Origin: Marixanthomonas sp. SCSIO 43207
GTDB lineage: Bacteria; Bacteroidota; Bacteroidia; Flavobacteriales; Flavobacteriaceae
Length of the DNA stretch: 64,000 nucleotides
Reading direction: 5' to 3'
Assembly: GCF_019904255.1 (NCBI RefSeq)
Contig: NZ_CP063203.1
Coordinates: 2,736,501 to 2,800,500 of the forward strand
Of this stretch, positions 7,394 through 14,773 are shown one piece after another. The notes below the pieces were generated by a model. The model saw only the letters and a list, made by a program, of their open reading frames with translations, was not told the DNA's origin and made no database searches. The position numbers were made by a program, and so were the translations under genes. Position 1 is the stretch's first letter; each line of letters begins with the position of its first letter.

Positions 7394-9814
7394 CCTTTGG
7401 TTATTTAAATTCATTCTTAATTTTCTACTCGCATATTGAGTTGCGAGGGTAGTAAAAACAACAATACTTATACTACTCAAGGGCATTAAAATTGCTGCTA
7501 TAACGGGCTTTAAATGCCCTGTTACGGCAAAAGAGAGGCCAATAACATTGTAAACCAACGAGAGAATAAAAGCCCATTTTATTATGGCAATCCCTTTTTT
7601 TGAGAGGTCTATAAAACTTACTAGATTTTTAAACATTGAAGCGTCTAGAATTCCATCGCAGGCAGGTGAAAAAACATTAATATTTTCAGAAATAACAATA
7701 CCTACATCACTTTGTTTTAAAGCGCCGGCATCATTTAATCCATCACCTATCATCATTACTTTTTTACCTTGTTGCTGTTGTTGATGGATAAATTGTAGTT
7801 TATCATCTGGCTTTTGATTAAAAATAAGTGAAGTACTTTCAGGAACTAGCTTTTTTAATGTTTCTCGCTCTCCATCGTTATCACCAGATAAAATGATTAC
7901 CTTATTGGTATCACTTAAAGCTGTAAAAATTTCAGAAACACCTTTTCTGTATTCATTTTGAAAAATATAGCATCCCTTATAAACGTTATTTGCACTTACG
8001 TGTACAGCTGTTTTTGAAATATCATGTAACTGGTTAATCTCATCACTTTGAGAGTTTTTATTAACGTATGCAAACGAACCTACTTTAATACTGCTTTGAT
8101 TCACTTCGGCTTTGATTCCTTTACCAGTTTCTTCTTCAAAAAAGTCTAACGTTTTTATATTATTATCTTTTAAAACTGAATACAGCGCTCTGCTCAATGG
8201 GTGGTTTGAAGCTCGTAGTGTACTAGTTAAAAGTTGTTTTTCATCCTCTGTTAATTCTATACCTTCATATGAAATAATATTTTTCCGGTTGGTTGTAAGC
8301 GTTCCTGTTTTATCAAAAACTACAGTATCTATTTTTGCGAGTTGCTCAATGACTGACGCTTCTTTTAAATAGAGCTTATTTCTTCCGAAGATGCGCAGCA
8401 AATTTCCCAATGTAAATGGAGCTGCCAAGGCTATGGCACACGGACAGGCAACTATTAAAACAGCTGTAAATACATTGAATGCTTTTGAAGGATCAATGAC
8501 TAGCCAAATGAGGGTAGAAACAAAAGCAATACTTAAAATTGCAAGGGTAAAACGTTTACTTATACTATCTGTCAAGGATTGAAAAATCCCATTTTTATCT
8601 TTACTGAATACATCATTACTCCATAATTGAGTAAGATAACTTTGTTGAACTTCTTTTAACGCTTCAACCTCAATAATGCCTGCCTGTTGACGTCCGCCGG
8701 CGTAGAGTTTATCTCCGCTGTTTTTTGAAACCGGTTCGGCTTCTCCAGTAACAAAGCTATAATCAATTAACGCATTACCTTTTATTAAAATAGCATCAAC
8801 CGGTAGTAACTCATTGTTTCTAATTAACAGCCTATCTCCTTTTTTAATTTTGTAAACCTCTGCTTGCTCTTCTATAACAGCGTTGTTTTCTGCTTTTTTT
8901 AATCGTGTTACTGCAATAGGAAAATATGATTTGTAATCACGCTCAAAAGATAAATATGAGTAGGTTTTTTGCTGAAAAAATTTACCTAGTAATAAAAAGA
9001 AGACTAATCCTGTTAAGCTGTCAAAAAAACCAGAATCCCAATCAAAAATAATTTCAATCGTACTTCTTAAAAATAATACGCTTATACCAATGGCAATAGG
9101 AATATCTATATTTAAAATACCCGAACGTATACCTTTATAAGCTGAAGTAAAATAATCTCGCCCTGAGTAAAAAACCACCGGTACAGAAAAGGCAAACATC
9201 AACCATCTAAAAACGTGTTTAAATTGCTCAAGCCAAAACTCATTAACTTCAAAATACTCTGGAAATGATAAAAACATCACATTTCCAAAAGCAAATCCTG
9301 CTACACCAAGTTTGTAAATAAGACTTCTATCTACACTCTTTTCTTTTTTGTCTGAATTTTCAAGAGATATAGTGGGCTCATACCCCAATTTACTTAATAA
9401 AACTACTATTTTTTTTAGCGTAGTTTTTTCAGAAGAATACGTAATCCTGATTGTTTTTTCAGGAAAGTTTACTTGTGAATTTTGTATAGCTTCATCTAGT
9501 TTGTTTAAATTTTCTAAAACCCAAATACAACTACTACAATGTATCGTTGGTATTACAAAGGATACAATTTGTGTTGTTGCATCATTAAACTCTACTAGCT
9601 TTTCAACTATATCTTGATTATCTAAAAAATCAAACCGCCCTTCAATTTCTTTTGGTGAACTACCGGGAGCTTGTTCAAGCGTGTAGTAATAATCAAGATT
9701 GTTCTCGTTTAATATTTCATAAACGGTTTTACAACCATGACAACAAAATGATTTTTCATGGTGTACTATATGCGTATCTATACAAGGGTCACCACAGTGA
9801 AAACATGTAGTCAT
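7391..9814 (-). CDS. ccoI: CcoI (FixI) copper-exporting P1B-type ATPase for cbb3 oxidase
   Basis: 807 residues. An N-terminal cysteine-rich metal-binding segment (C4, C7, C11, C24, C25, C28) precedes a heavy-metal-associated domain with HCSSC near residue 93. Then come membrane helices, the actuator loop with TGEAEPVSK, the transport motif CPCAIALAAP, the phosphorylation motif DKTGTLT, the hinge GDGLNDAGAL and two final helices. CcoI exports Cu(I) for the CuB centre of CcoN. It has its own FNR-box promoter (9845-9887), and a second one for ccoS lies at its 3' end. Length and motifs are complete. Confidence 0.96.
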   Translation of the reverse strand: MTTCFHCGDPCIDTHIVHHEKSFCCHGCKTVYEILNENNLDYYYTLEQAPGSSPKEIEGRFDFLDNQDIVEKLVEFNDATTQIVSFVIPTIHCSSCIWVLENLNKLDEAIQNSQVNFPEKTIRITYSSEKTTLKKIVVLLSKLGYEPTISLENSDKKEKSVDRSLIYKLGVAGFAFGNVMFLSFPEYFEVNEFWLEQFKHVFRWLMFAFSVPVVFYSGRDYFTSAYKGIRSGILNIDIPIAIGISVLFLRSTIEIIFDWDSGFFDSLTGLVFFLLLGKFFQQKTYSYLSFERDYKSYFPIAVTRLKKAENNAVIEEQAEVYKIKKGDRLLIRNNELLPVDAILIKGNALIDYSFVTGEAEPVSKNSGDKLYAGGRQQAGIIEVEALKEVQQSYLTQLWSNDVFSKDKNGIFQSLTDSISKRFTLAILSIAFVSTLIWLVIDPSKAFNVFTAVLIVACPCAIALAAPFTLGNLLRIFGRNKLYLKEASVIEQLAKIDTVVFDKTGTLTTNRKNIISYEGIELTEDEKQLLTSTLRASNHPLSRALYSVLKDNNIKTLDFFEEETGKGIKAEVNQSSIKVGSFAYVNKNSQSDEINQLHDISKTAVHVSANNVYKGCYIFQNEYRKGVSEIFTALSDTNKVIILSGDNDGERETLKKLVPESTSLIFNQKPDDKLQFIHQQQQQGKKVMMIGDGLNDAGALKQSDVGIVISENINVFSPACDGILDASMFKNLVSFIDLSKKGIAIIKWAFILSLVYNVIGLSFAVTGHLKPVIAAILMPLSSISIVVFTTLATQYASRKLRMNLNNQR

Positions 9815-9844
9815 AGATTAAAAATTTGCTCATTATACCTATTA

Positions 9845-9887
9845 CAAAGGTGCGACTGAACCTTGTTTTAAAAAATGACAATTATCA
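9845..9887 (-). promoter_or_regulatory. FNR-type box and -7 element upstream of ccoI
   Basis: Box TGACAATTATCA at 9876-9887. Along the minus strand, 23 nt separate it from CACCTTTG (9845-9852), which differs from TAnnTTTG only at the first base. The start codon of ccoI is 30 nt further on. Spacing is identical to the three other boxes in the window. Confidence 0.68.
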
Positions 9888-9906
9888 GTACGGGAATAGA
9901 TGTTTG

Positions 9907-10758
9907 TTAGCTTCTTATGTCGTGTAAAGCAAGAATAGGCACCTTGGCATGAGCTCCTAATTCTTTGACCATTGGATTGGTAAAAATGCTTCCGAAGAAG
10001 GTGTGCTTTTTATTAATAAAAGCAATCATTTCACTACCTCTGCTCTGCACAAAGGATTGAAGTCCTTTTTTTACACTTATGTTTTCTAGCTCGTGATGAG
10101 TAAACTCTATTTGATGAAAGATGTCTTCTAGCAATTGTTTATTTTCTTTTTGCTTATCACTTAGCGAAAGTTCTTCTTTCATATGCAATATGCGAATAGG
10201 TGCATTTGTTAATCTTGCTATTTCTATTAAGTGCTTAAGCTCTCTTTGTTTAAAATGTGTTTTAAAACTTGTAGGAAAAACAATCTCATTAGGGTCTTTA
10301 AAAATTACATCTCCCGGGATAGCCAATACAGGACACAATCGTATTTTTTCCATAACAGTAATGGTATTACTGCCAAAAACTACTTTGTTTGAGTCAGTTT
10401 CGCCGCGAGTTCCCATTACAATAAACTCAATGTCTTTATCATCTATTATTTGTTTTATAACATTGGTAAGGGTGCCAAATTCACTATAAAAGTAAAACCT
10501 ATGCCCTGGAGAATCGTCTCTAAAGTTGAGCTGTGTTTTTAGTTTTTCAATATTTTTTTCAGATGCTTCTTTTATTACTTCATATGCAGCGTCACCGGGT
10601 TCGGGTATTAAAAGGTTTTCTGTAGAATAACCACTTAAAAAGTAGGTGTTAACTATATGAAATTCACAATGCTCTCTTTTAAAAAGGTCTATTGCATAGG
10701 TTGTGGCATTCCACGCGTTTTTTGAGAAGTCTGTTGGGATAAGGATTTTCTTTTTCAT
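9907..10758 (-). CDS. Double-domain universal stress protein (UspA family)
   Basis: 283 residues forming two UspA folds. The first starts KKILIPTDFSKNAWNA and has the nucleotide-binding-like stretch GTRGETDSNKVVFGSNT (around residue 115), close to the ATP-binding Gx2Gx9G(S/T) pattern. The second (about 150-283) is degenerate, starting IVFPTSFKTHFK. Usp proteins act in the cytosol in survival of energy and oxygen stress. Its promoter carries an FNR-type box (10778-10820), so induction under low oxygen is inferred. It is a paralogue of the gene at 11185-12018. Confidence 0.9.
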   Translation of the reverse strand: MKKKILIPTDFSKNAWNATTYAIDLFKREHCEFHIVNTYFLSGYSTENLLIPEPGDAAYEVIKEASEKNIEKLKTQLNFRDDSPGHRFYFYSEFGTLTNVIKQIIDDKDIEFIVMGTRGETDSNKVVFGSNTITVMEKIRLCPVLAIPGDVIFKDPNEIVFPTSFKTHFKQRELKHLIEIARLTNAPIRILHMKEELSLSDKQKENKQLLEDIFHQIEFTHHELENISVKKGLQSFVQSRGSEMIAFINKKHTFFGSIFTNPMVKELGAHAKVPILALHDIRS

Positions 10759-10777
10759 GTTGTTGATTTTTATAGCT

Positions 10778-10820
10778 TAAAATTAAAATGAAACAAAGGC
10801 TTAAAAAATGATAAAAATCA
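10778..10820 (-). promoter_or_regulatory. FNR-type box and -7 element upstream of a usp gene
   Basis: Box TGATAAAAATCA at 10809-10820; 23 nt further along the minus strand is TAATTTTA (10778-10785), one base off TAnnTTTG. The start codon follows 19 nt later. On the opposite strand a separate TAAGTTTG (10855-10862) could serve the divergent small gene, but its distance from the box does not fit class II. Confidence 0.62.
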
Positions 10821-10955
10821 GTCTATGAAGACTGTTGAAAAAAAATCACTTAGATAAGTTTGACAGTAAAACAAAGACAAAAACCACTCTTTATCAATTA
10901 TTTAGCTATTTATTAAGAGCTTTTTTAGTTTTTGAAACGTAACTTTAAAATAAAA

Positions 10956-11180
10956 ATGAAAACTTCAGCTATAACTTGGTTAAGCATCACAACTATATTT
11001 TTGCTTACAGTTACTATTTTTTCAGTGATGAATATTTTATTTAGCTGGGTGTTTTACATAACAATTATTGGTCAAGCTTTTCTGTTATACAGTGTCTATA
11101 AAATCTTGACAGACTCATACACCACAGATAAAACATTTGAAGATTTTTATGAAGATCACCCTATAAAGAAGGAAGAATAA
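10956..11180 (+). CDS. Small two-helix membrane protein, unknown function
   Basis: 74 residues from the ATG at 10956. An in-frame TTG at 10932 is possible but would add an atypical basic leader, and the A-rich stretch just before 10956 resembles a Bacteroidota initiation region. There are two hydrophobic segments (about residues 6-26 and 29-50) and an acidic tail with TFEDFYEDHP. It is divergent from the usp gene at 9907-10758 and convergent with the other usp gene (4-base gap at the ends). A possible -7 element TAAGTTTG lies at 10855-10862. I do not recognise the family. Its placement inside the FNR-box island suggests, without proof, a low-oxygen link. Confidence 0.65.
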   Translation: MKTSAITWLSITTIFLLTVTIFSVMNILFSWVFYITIIGQAFLLYSVYKILTDSYTTDKTFEDFYEDHPIKKEE

Positions 11181-11184
11181 ATAT

Positions 11185-12018
11185 TTATTCATGCAAAACT
11201 AGAAAAGGTGTTTCTGTTTGAAAACTTACTTTTTCAATATTAGGTTTAAATAAAATACGCTGAAAAAAGTTTAAGTTTTTGGCTACCATCGCAATAATAT
11301 TTATTTCCTTTTTTTCTACAAACTGCTGTATGGTATCTTCAAGGTTTAAGCAGTTACACGTATTAAAAGAATGTTGTAACTCTTCAATACTTTTTGAAAG
11401 AATCGTTTTATTCTTTTTTTGTTCGGTAGTTAATGGTAGTTTTTTTATTCCTACATGAACAATTTCTAAAGATGAATTATGTAACCCAGTTATTGTTTTT
11501 AATGTTTTAAGTACTCTTTTATTATATGAAATATTATAATCTGTAGGAAAGGCAATTTGTAAAGGAGTTTCATAGCGAGCCTTTTCTGGTATAACCAAAA
11601 CCGGACACTTAACCTTGGTAATCACATCACCCGCATTGCTTCCTAAAAGATACTTTTTTATGCCAGAAACACCTTTGGTTCCCATTATTATTAAATCAAT
11701 TTGCTTTGCAACTATTTGTACTCTAAGCGTTTTAATGAATGAGTTATATTCAATACCAAAATTATAGGTGTGCTTTTTATTTTTACTTTCTGAAAGAATT
11801 CGGTTTTTTAAAAGGGAGAGTTGATCTTCTACAGTTTGATTTTTTGAAGCTTTAGTCACAGCTAGATCATTGGTGGCTTCATCAAGAACTGTATATTCAT
11901 TCGCATTGCTTACGTGCAATATAAAAAAAGTAACCTCTACATTTTTTAATAAATGTAGGGCATAATTAATGGCATTCCACGAATTATCTGAAAAGTCTGT
12001 GGGTATTAAAACATTCAT
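11185..12018 (-). CDS. Double-domain universal stress protein (UspA family), second copy
   Basis: 277 residues with two UspA domains. The first begins MNVLIPTDFSDNSWNA and has GTKGVSGIKKYLLGSNAG (around residue 118), the Gx2Gx9G(S/N) ATP-site pattern. The second begins IAFPTDYNISYNKR (about 153). It is paralogous to 9907-10758 in length, domain plan and the PTDFS-N-WNA start. Its promoter has the best FNR-type box and -7 pair of the set (12039-12081). It lies between the small membrane gene and the fused regulator. Confidence 0.9.
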   Translation of the reverse strand: MNVLIPTDFSDNSWNAINYALHLLKNVEVTFFILHVSNANEYTVLDEATNDLAVTKASKNQTVEDQLSLLKNRILSESKNKKHTYNFGIEYNSFIKTLRVQIVAKQIDLIIMGTKGVSGIKKYLLGSNAGDVITKVKCPVLVIPEKARYETPLQIAFPTDYNISYNKRVLKTLKTITGLHNSSLEIVHVGIKKLPLTTEQKKNKTILSKSIEELQHSFNTCNCLNLEDTIQQFVEKKEINIIAMVAKNLNFFQRILFKPNIEKVSFQTETPFLVLHE

Positions 12019-12038
12019 TACACTTCATTACTTAATGG

Positions 12039-12081
12039 CAAATGTAATCCTATGGCACTCTGTAAAGAATGACAATAATCA
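12039..12081 (-). promoter_or_regulatory. FNR-type box and perfect -7 element upstream of the second usp gene
   Basis: Box TGACAATAATCA at 12070-12081, then 23 nt along the minus strand to TACATTTG (12039-12046), a perfect TAnnTTTG. The ATG is 20 nt downstream. The box is 22 bases from the 3' end of the regulator gene that I propose acts on it. Confidence 0.72.
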
Positions 12082-12103
12082 GTTTTAATAAATTAGGTAG
12101 TAC

Positions 12104-13156
12104 TTAATTGACTTCTTGTAACCCTTCAAGATCAACAATTTTAATATTACGCCCCTCAATTTCTATTAGTCCTTTCTTTTTAAAGTCTGAAAGGGTACGT
12201 ATTAAACTTTCAGTTGCTATTCCTGCAACACTTGCCAGGTCATATCTAGAGATTTTAATACCATCGTGAGGTTTTTTGTTTAATACTTCTGTAAACTGAA
12301 GAATAGTATTTGCTGTTTTACGTCTCACCGAACTAAAAGCCATTTGCAGTAACTGTTCTTTTACTTCTGAAATTGAATTTGATAAAACATTCAATAACTC
12401 TAAGGATACATTTTTATTTTTAGTAAGAATTTCTTTTAAATCTGAAATAGGCACACCGGCTAGTTCTACTTGTTCAACAGAAGTGGCTTCTTCAGTATAT
12501 GGAATGCTTTCCATTAACGATGTAAAACCTAAAAAGTCATCGGCTTTGTGAAGATTAGTGATTAACTCTTTGCCGTTGTCATCCATTTTATGAGTTTTTA
12601 CAACTCCTTTTAATATTAAATAAACCATTGTCGCATATTGACCATTTCGGAAAATTGTTTCACCTTTTTCATATTTTAAAATTTTTCCGTGGTCATCAAA
12701 AAAGTTTTTAAGCTCATTAAGGTTTCTCACACCATCTTCATTGTCTTTTTCTGCTTGTTGCCCAGGCTGCACCATATTTGATAGCAACGTAGCTTTTGCA
12801 AGGCGACTTTCTACGGCACTTATTAACTCATCTTCTTCAAAAGGTTTGGTTAGGTAATCATCTGCTCCTAGATCCATTCCTTTTCGTATTTCTTTATGCT
12901 CAGTTTTTGCAGATAAAAATATAAACGGAATGTGTTGTGTTATTGTATTTGAGGAGAGCGCACTTAAAACCCCATATCCATCTAACTCTGGCATCATTAT
13001 GTCACAGATGATCAAATCTGGTATTTCACGTAAAGCTGTTTCTACTCCTAGCGTTCCATTGGGAGCTGTTAACACCTTATAATCTGATAATTCTAATAGT
13101 TCTTCTGTGTTTTCACGTAAAGCTGCATCGTCTTCAATTAAAAGGATGGTTTTCAT
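12104..13156 (-). CDS. Response regulator fused to a Crp/Fnr-type DNA-binding protein
   Basis: 350 residues. Residues 1-125 are a receiver domain with acidic pocket E8/D9/D10, phospho-acceptor D52 and K104 in LTKPF. Residues about 145-270 are a cyclic-nucleotide-binding-like beta barrel (YEKGETIFRNGQYATMVYLILKG region). Residues about 285-345 are a Crp-type winged helix with ISRYDLASVAG and recognition helix TESLIRTLSDF. E316 and R320 align with FNR Glu209 and Arg213, which read the TGA half site; FNR Ser212 is Ile here. The only cysteine is C51, so there is no FNR iron-sulfur cluster. The gene follows the histidine kinase by 34 bases. Inferred targets are the four FNR-type boxes nearby. Confidence 0.92.
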   Translation of the reverse strand: MKTILLIEDDAALRENTEELLELSDYKVLTAPNGTLGVETALREIPDLIICDIMMPELDGYGVLSALSSNTITQHIPFIFLSAKTEHKEIRKGMDLGADDYLTKPFEEDELISAVESRLAKATLLSNMVQPGQQAEKDNEDGVRNLNELKNFFDDHGKILKYEKGETIFRNGQYATMVYLILKGVVKTHKMDDNGKELITNLHKADDFLGFTSLMESIPYTEEATSVEQVELAGVPISDLKEILTKNKNVSLELLNVLSNSISEVKEQLLQMAFSSVRRKTANTILQFTEVLNKKPHDGIKISRYDLASVAGIATESLIRTLSDFKKKGLIEIEGRNIKIVDLEGLQEVN

Positions 13157-13190
13157 AAAAAAGCTATTGATAGTTAAAAGATTAAAGGTT

Positions 13191-14420
13191 TTAATTTAAG
13201 TGTAATGGTATAGAAACTACAAACGTACTTCCCTTATTTTCTGTACTAGAAAAAGTTATTTTGCCGTCAAGATTATCTAGGTGACTTTTTATAATATTTA
13301 ATCCTATTCCGGTACCTGCATTTATAAGAGCATTTTCGGCTCTAAAGTATCTATTAAAAATATGTTTTTGTTCTTTTTCGGGAATGCCAATTCCTTCGTC
13401 TTTTACTGAAATAATAAGATGCTTCTTTTTGGTTTCTACAGTTACATAAATCGTACAATTTTCTGAAGAATATTTGATGGCGTTGTTGATTAAATTGGTC
13501 AAAATAAGTTCAAGTATTTTTTCATCAAATTCAACGACAATATCATCAATATCACTAGGGTATTCAATAGATTGTCCATCTTTTAAAAGCATATTGGCGT
13601 CATAGATCACTTCATTAAGTACTTTACTTAATGGGAAGGTACTAAACTTGTATACGGTTTTACCAGACTCTAACCGTTCTATTGAAAGAAAATCACTTAA
13701 AATATTGTCTAGATATTTAATCTTTGATTTAATCGTTTTTAAGTGTTTATCTCTTTTTTCTTGTTGATGAGTTTCTTTATACTTGCCTATTAATGTAGCC
13801 GATGTAAGAATACCACTTAAAGGTGTTTTAAATTCATGAGACACCATAGATAGAAACTTTGTTTTAAGTTCATTAAGTTCTCTTTCCTTTTTTAGTGACT
13901 CTTTAATTTTGCTTTCGGCTGTTTTTCGTTTTTCTACTTCATTTTTAAGTTTGTCAACAGTTTCTTCAAGTGTTTTAGTGCGTTGTGCAATTTTTTCTTC
14001 AAGGTTTGAGTTTAGATCCAGTATTACCTTTTCTTGTTGTTTTCTTATAGTGATATCACTTACGAGTGCCATCACATACATATTCTCATAAATTTGAAAC
14101 GGATTAAGTCCTGCTTCTACCGGAAAAGTTGTTCCGTCTTTACGCAAACCATATAAATCACGCCCGTGCCCCATCTGCCTTCTCTTGCTATGATGCATGA
14201 AATTTTTAAAATGTCCTGAATGATTGGCTTTATATTTTTGAGGTATAAGAAGGTTGAGATGTTCTCCTAAAAGTTCATCAGTTTCATACCCAAACATAGC
14301 ATTTGCAGCACCATTGCTAGCTACTACTTCTTGATCTTTGTTTACAATTATTATCCCTTCTGAAATGGCTTCAGATAAGAGCTTAAATATATTGCCTTTT
14401 TTTTCTTCAAAAACGTTCAC
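13191..14420 (-). CDS. PAS-domain sensor histidine kinase, FixL-like
   Basis: 409 residues, no membrane helix, so cytosolic. One PAS domain (about 10-130), a coiled coil (130-185), HisKA with H195 in SMVSHEFKTP, and HATPase_c with NLINNAIKY, DEGIGIP and GTGIGLN boxes. In the PAS domain, H67 (KANHSGH) and R87 (GHGRDL) are 20 residues apart, the spacing of the haem-ligating His200 and gas-sensing Arg220 of Bradyrhizobium FixL. Haem binding is plausible but unproven, since related non-haem PAS domains can keep this His. It is the partner of the receiver-Crp protein 34 bases downstream. The start is GTG at 14420; a TATTTTTG -7 element ends only 5 bases before it (14425-14432). Confidence 0.92.
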   Translation of the reverse strand: MNVFEEKKGNIFKLLSEAISEGIIIVNKDQEVVASNGAANAMFGYETDELLGEHLNLLIPQKYKANHSGHFKNFMHHSKRRQMGHGRDLYGLRKDGTTFPVEAGLNPFQIYENMYVMALVSDITIRKQQEKVILDLNSNLEEKIAQRTKTLEETVDKLKNEVEKRKTAESKIKESLKKERELNELKTKFLSMVSHEFKTPLSGILTSATLIGKYKETHQQEKRDKHLKTIKSKIKYLDNILSDFLSIERLESGKTVYKFSTFPLSKVLNEVIYDANMLLKDGQSIEYPSDIDDIVVEFDEKILELILTNLINNAIKYSSENCTIYVTVETKKKHLIISVKDEGIGIPEKEQKHIFNRYFRAENALINAGTGIGLNIIKSHLDNLDGKITFSSTENKGSTFVVSIPLHLN

Positions 14421-14537
14421 ATACCAAAAATAAGAATTTTACTATGGAAGTTTACCATATTAAATTTATTTTATTGCGCCTTAAAGCTATCTTGAAAAAA
14501 ATTCTAAATTGAAAGAAATCTCTCTTATCAAAATACA

Positions 14538-14545
14538 TATATTTG
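14538..14545 (+). promoter_or_regulatory. -7 promoter element for tRNA-Leu
   Basis: TATATTTG matches TAnnTTTG exactly, 32 bases before the mature tRNA 5' end. No convincing TTG -33 element was found at the usual distance. Confidence 0.5.
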
Positions 14546-14577
14546 CAATCTCTAAAAACAAAGCACCTTATTTGTAA

Positions 14578-14661
14578 GCCCAGGTGCTGGAACTGGTAGA
14601 CAGGCATGGTTGAGGGCCATGTGTCCATTAGGGCGTATGGGTTCGACTCCCATCCTGGGCA
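14578..14661 (+). tRNA. tRNA-Leu (anticodon GAG)
   Basis: An 84-nt type II tRNA. The acceptor stem GCCCAGG pairs with CCTGGGC. The anticodon arm CATGG/CCATG encloses the loop TTGAGGG, giving anticodon GAG, which reads CUC and CUU leucine codons. A long variable arm (about 14621-14636) is typical of tRNA-Leu, and the T arm is ATGGG-TTCGACT-CCCAT. The 3' CCA is not encoded. Confidence 0.97.
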
Positions 14662-14686
14662 CTTACTTTCACACAGATATGATGTT

Positions 14687-14714
14687 GTTTAGTTTATTTT
14701 AAAAAAAACTAAAC
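14687..14714. promoter_or_regulatory. Palindrome GTTTA-N18-TAAAC between tRNA-Leu and the CarH-like gene
   Basis: Perfect 9-bp arms GTTTAGTTT and AAACTAAAC around a 10-nt A/T spacer. As RNA it could form the tRNA terminator, since a short T tract follows. Its outer half sites have the same spacing as the palindrome at 15704-15733 on the other side of the regulator gene, so it may instead, or also, be an operator for that regulator. Confidence 0.45.
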
Positions 14715-14773
14715 ATTTTTTAAATTTATCTTTTTCTTTTTAGTAATTTGAGCACACCAATTTTAATTGCTTA

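Noticed and set aside
10809-10820. The FNR-type box as activator site for the divergent small membrane gene as well
   Set aside because: On the + strand the 8-mer 23 nt after the box does not match TAnnTTTG, and the nearest match (10855-10862) is at a distance unlike class I or II.
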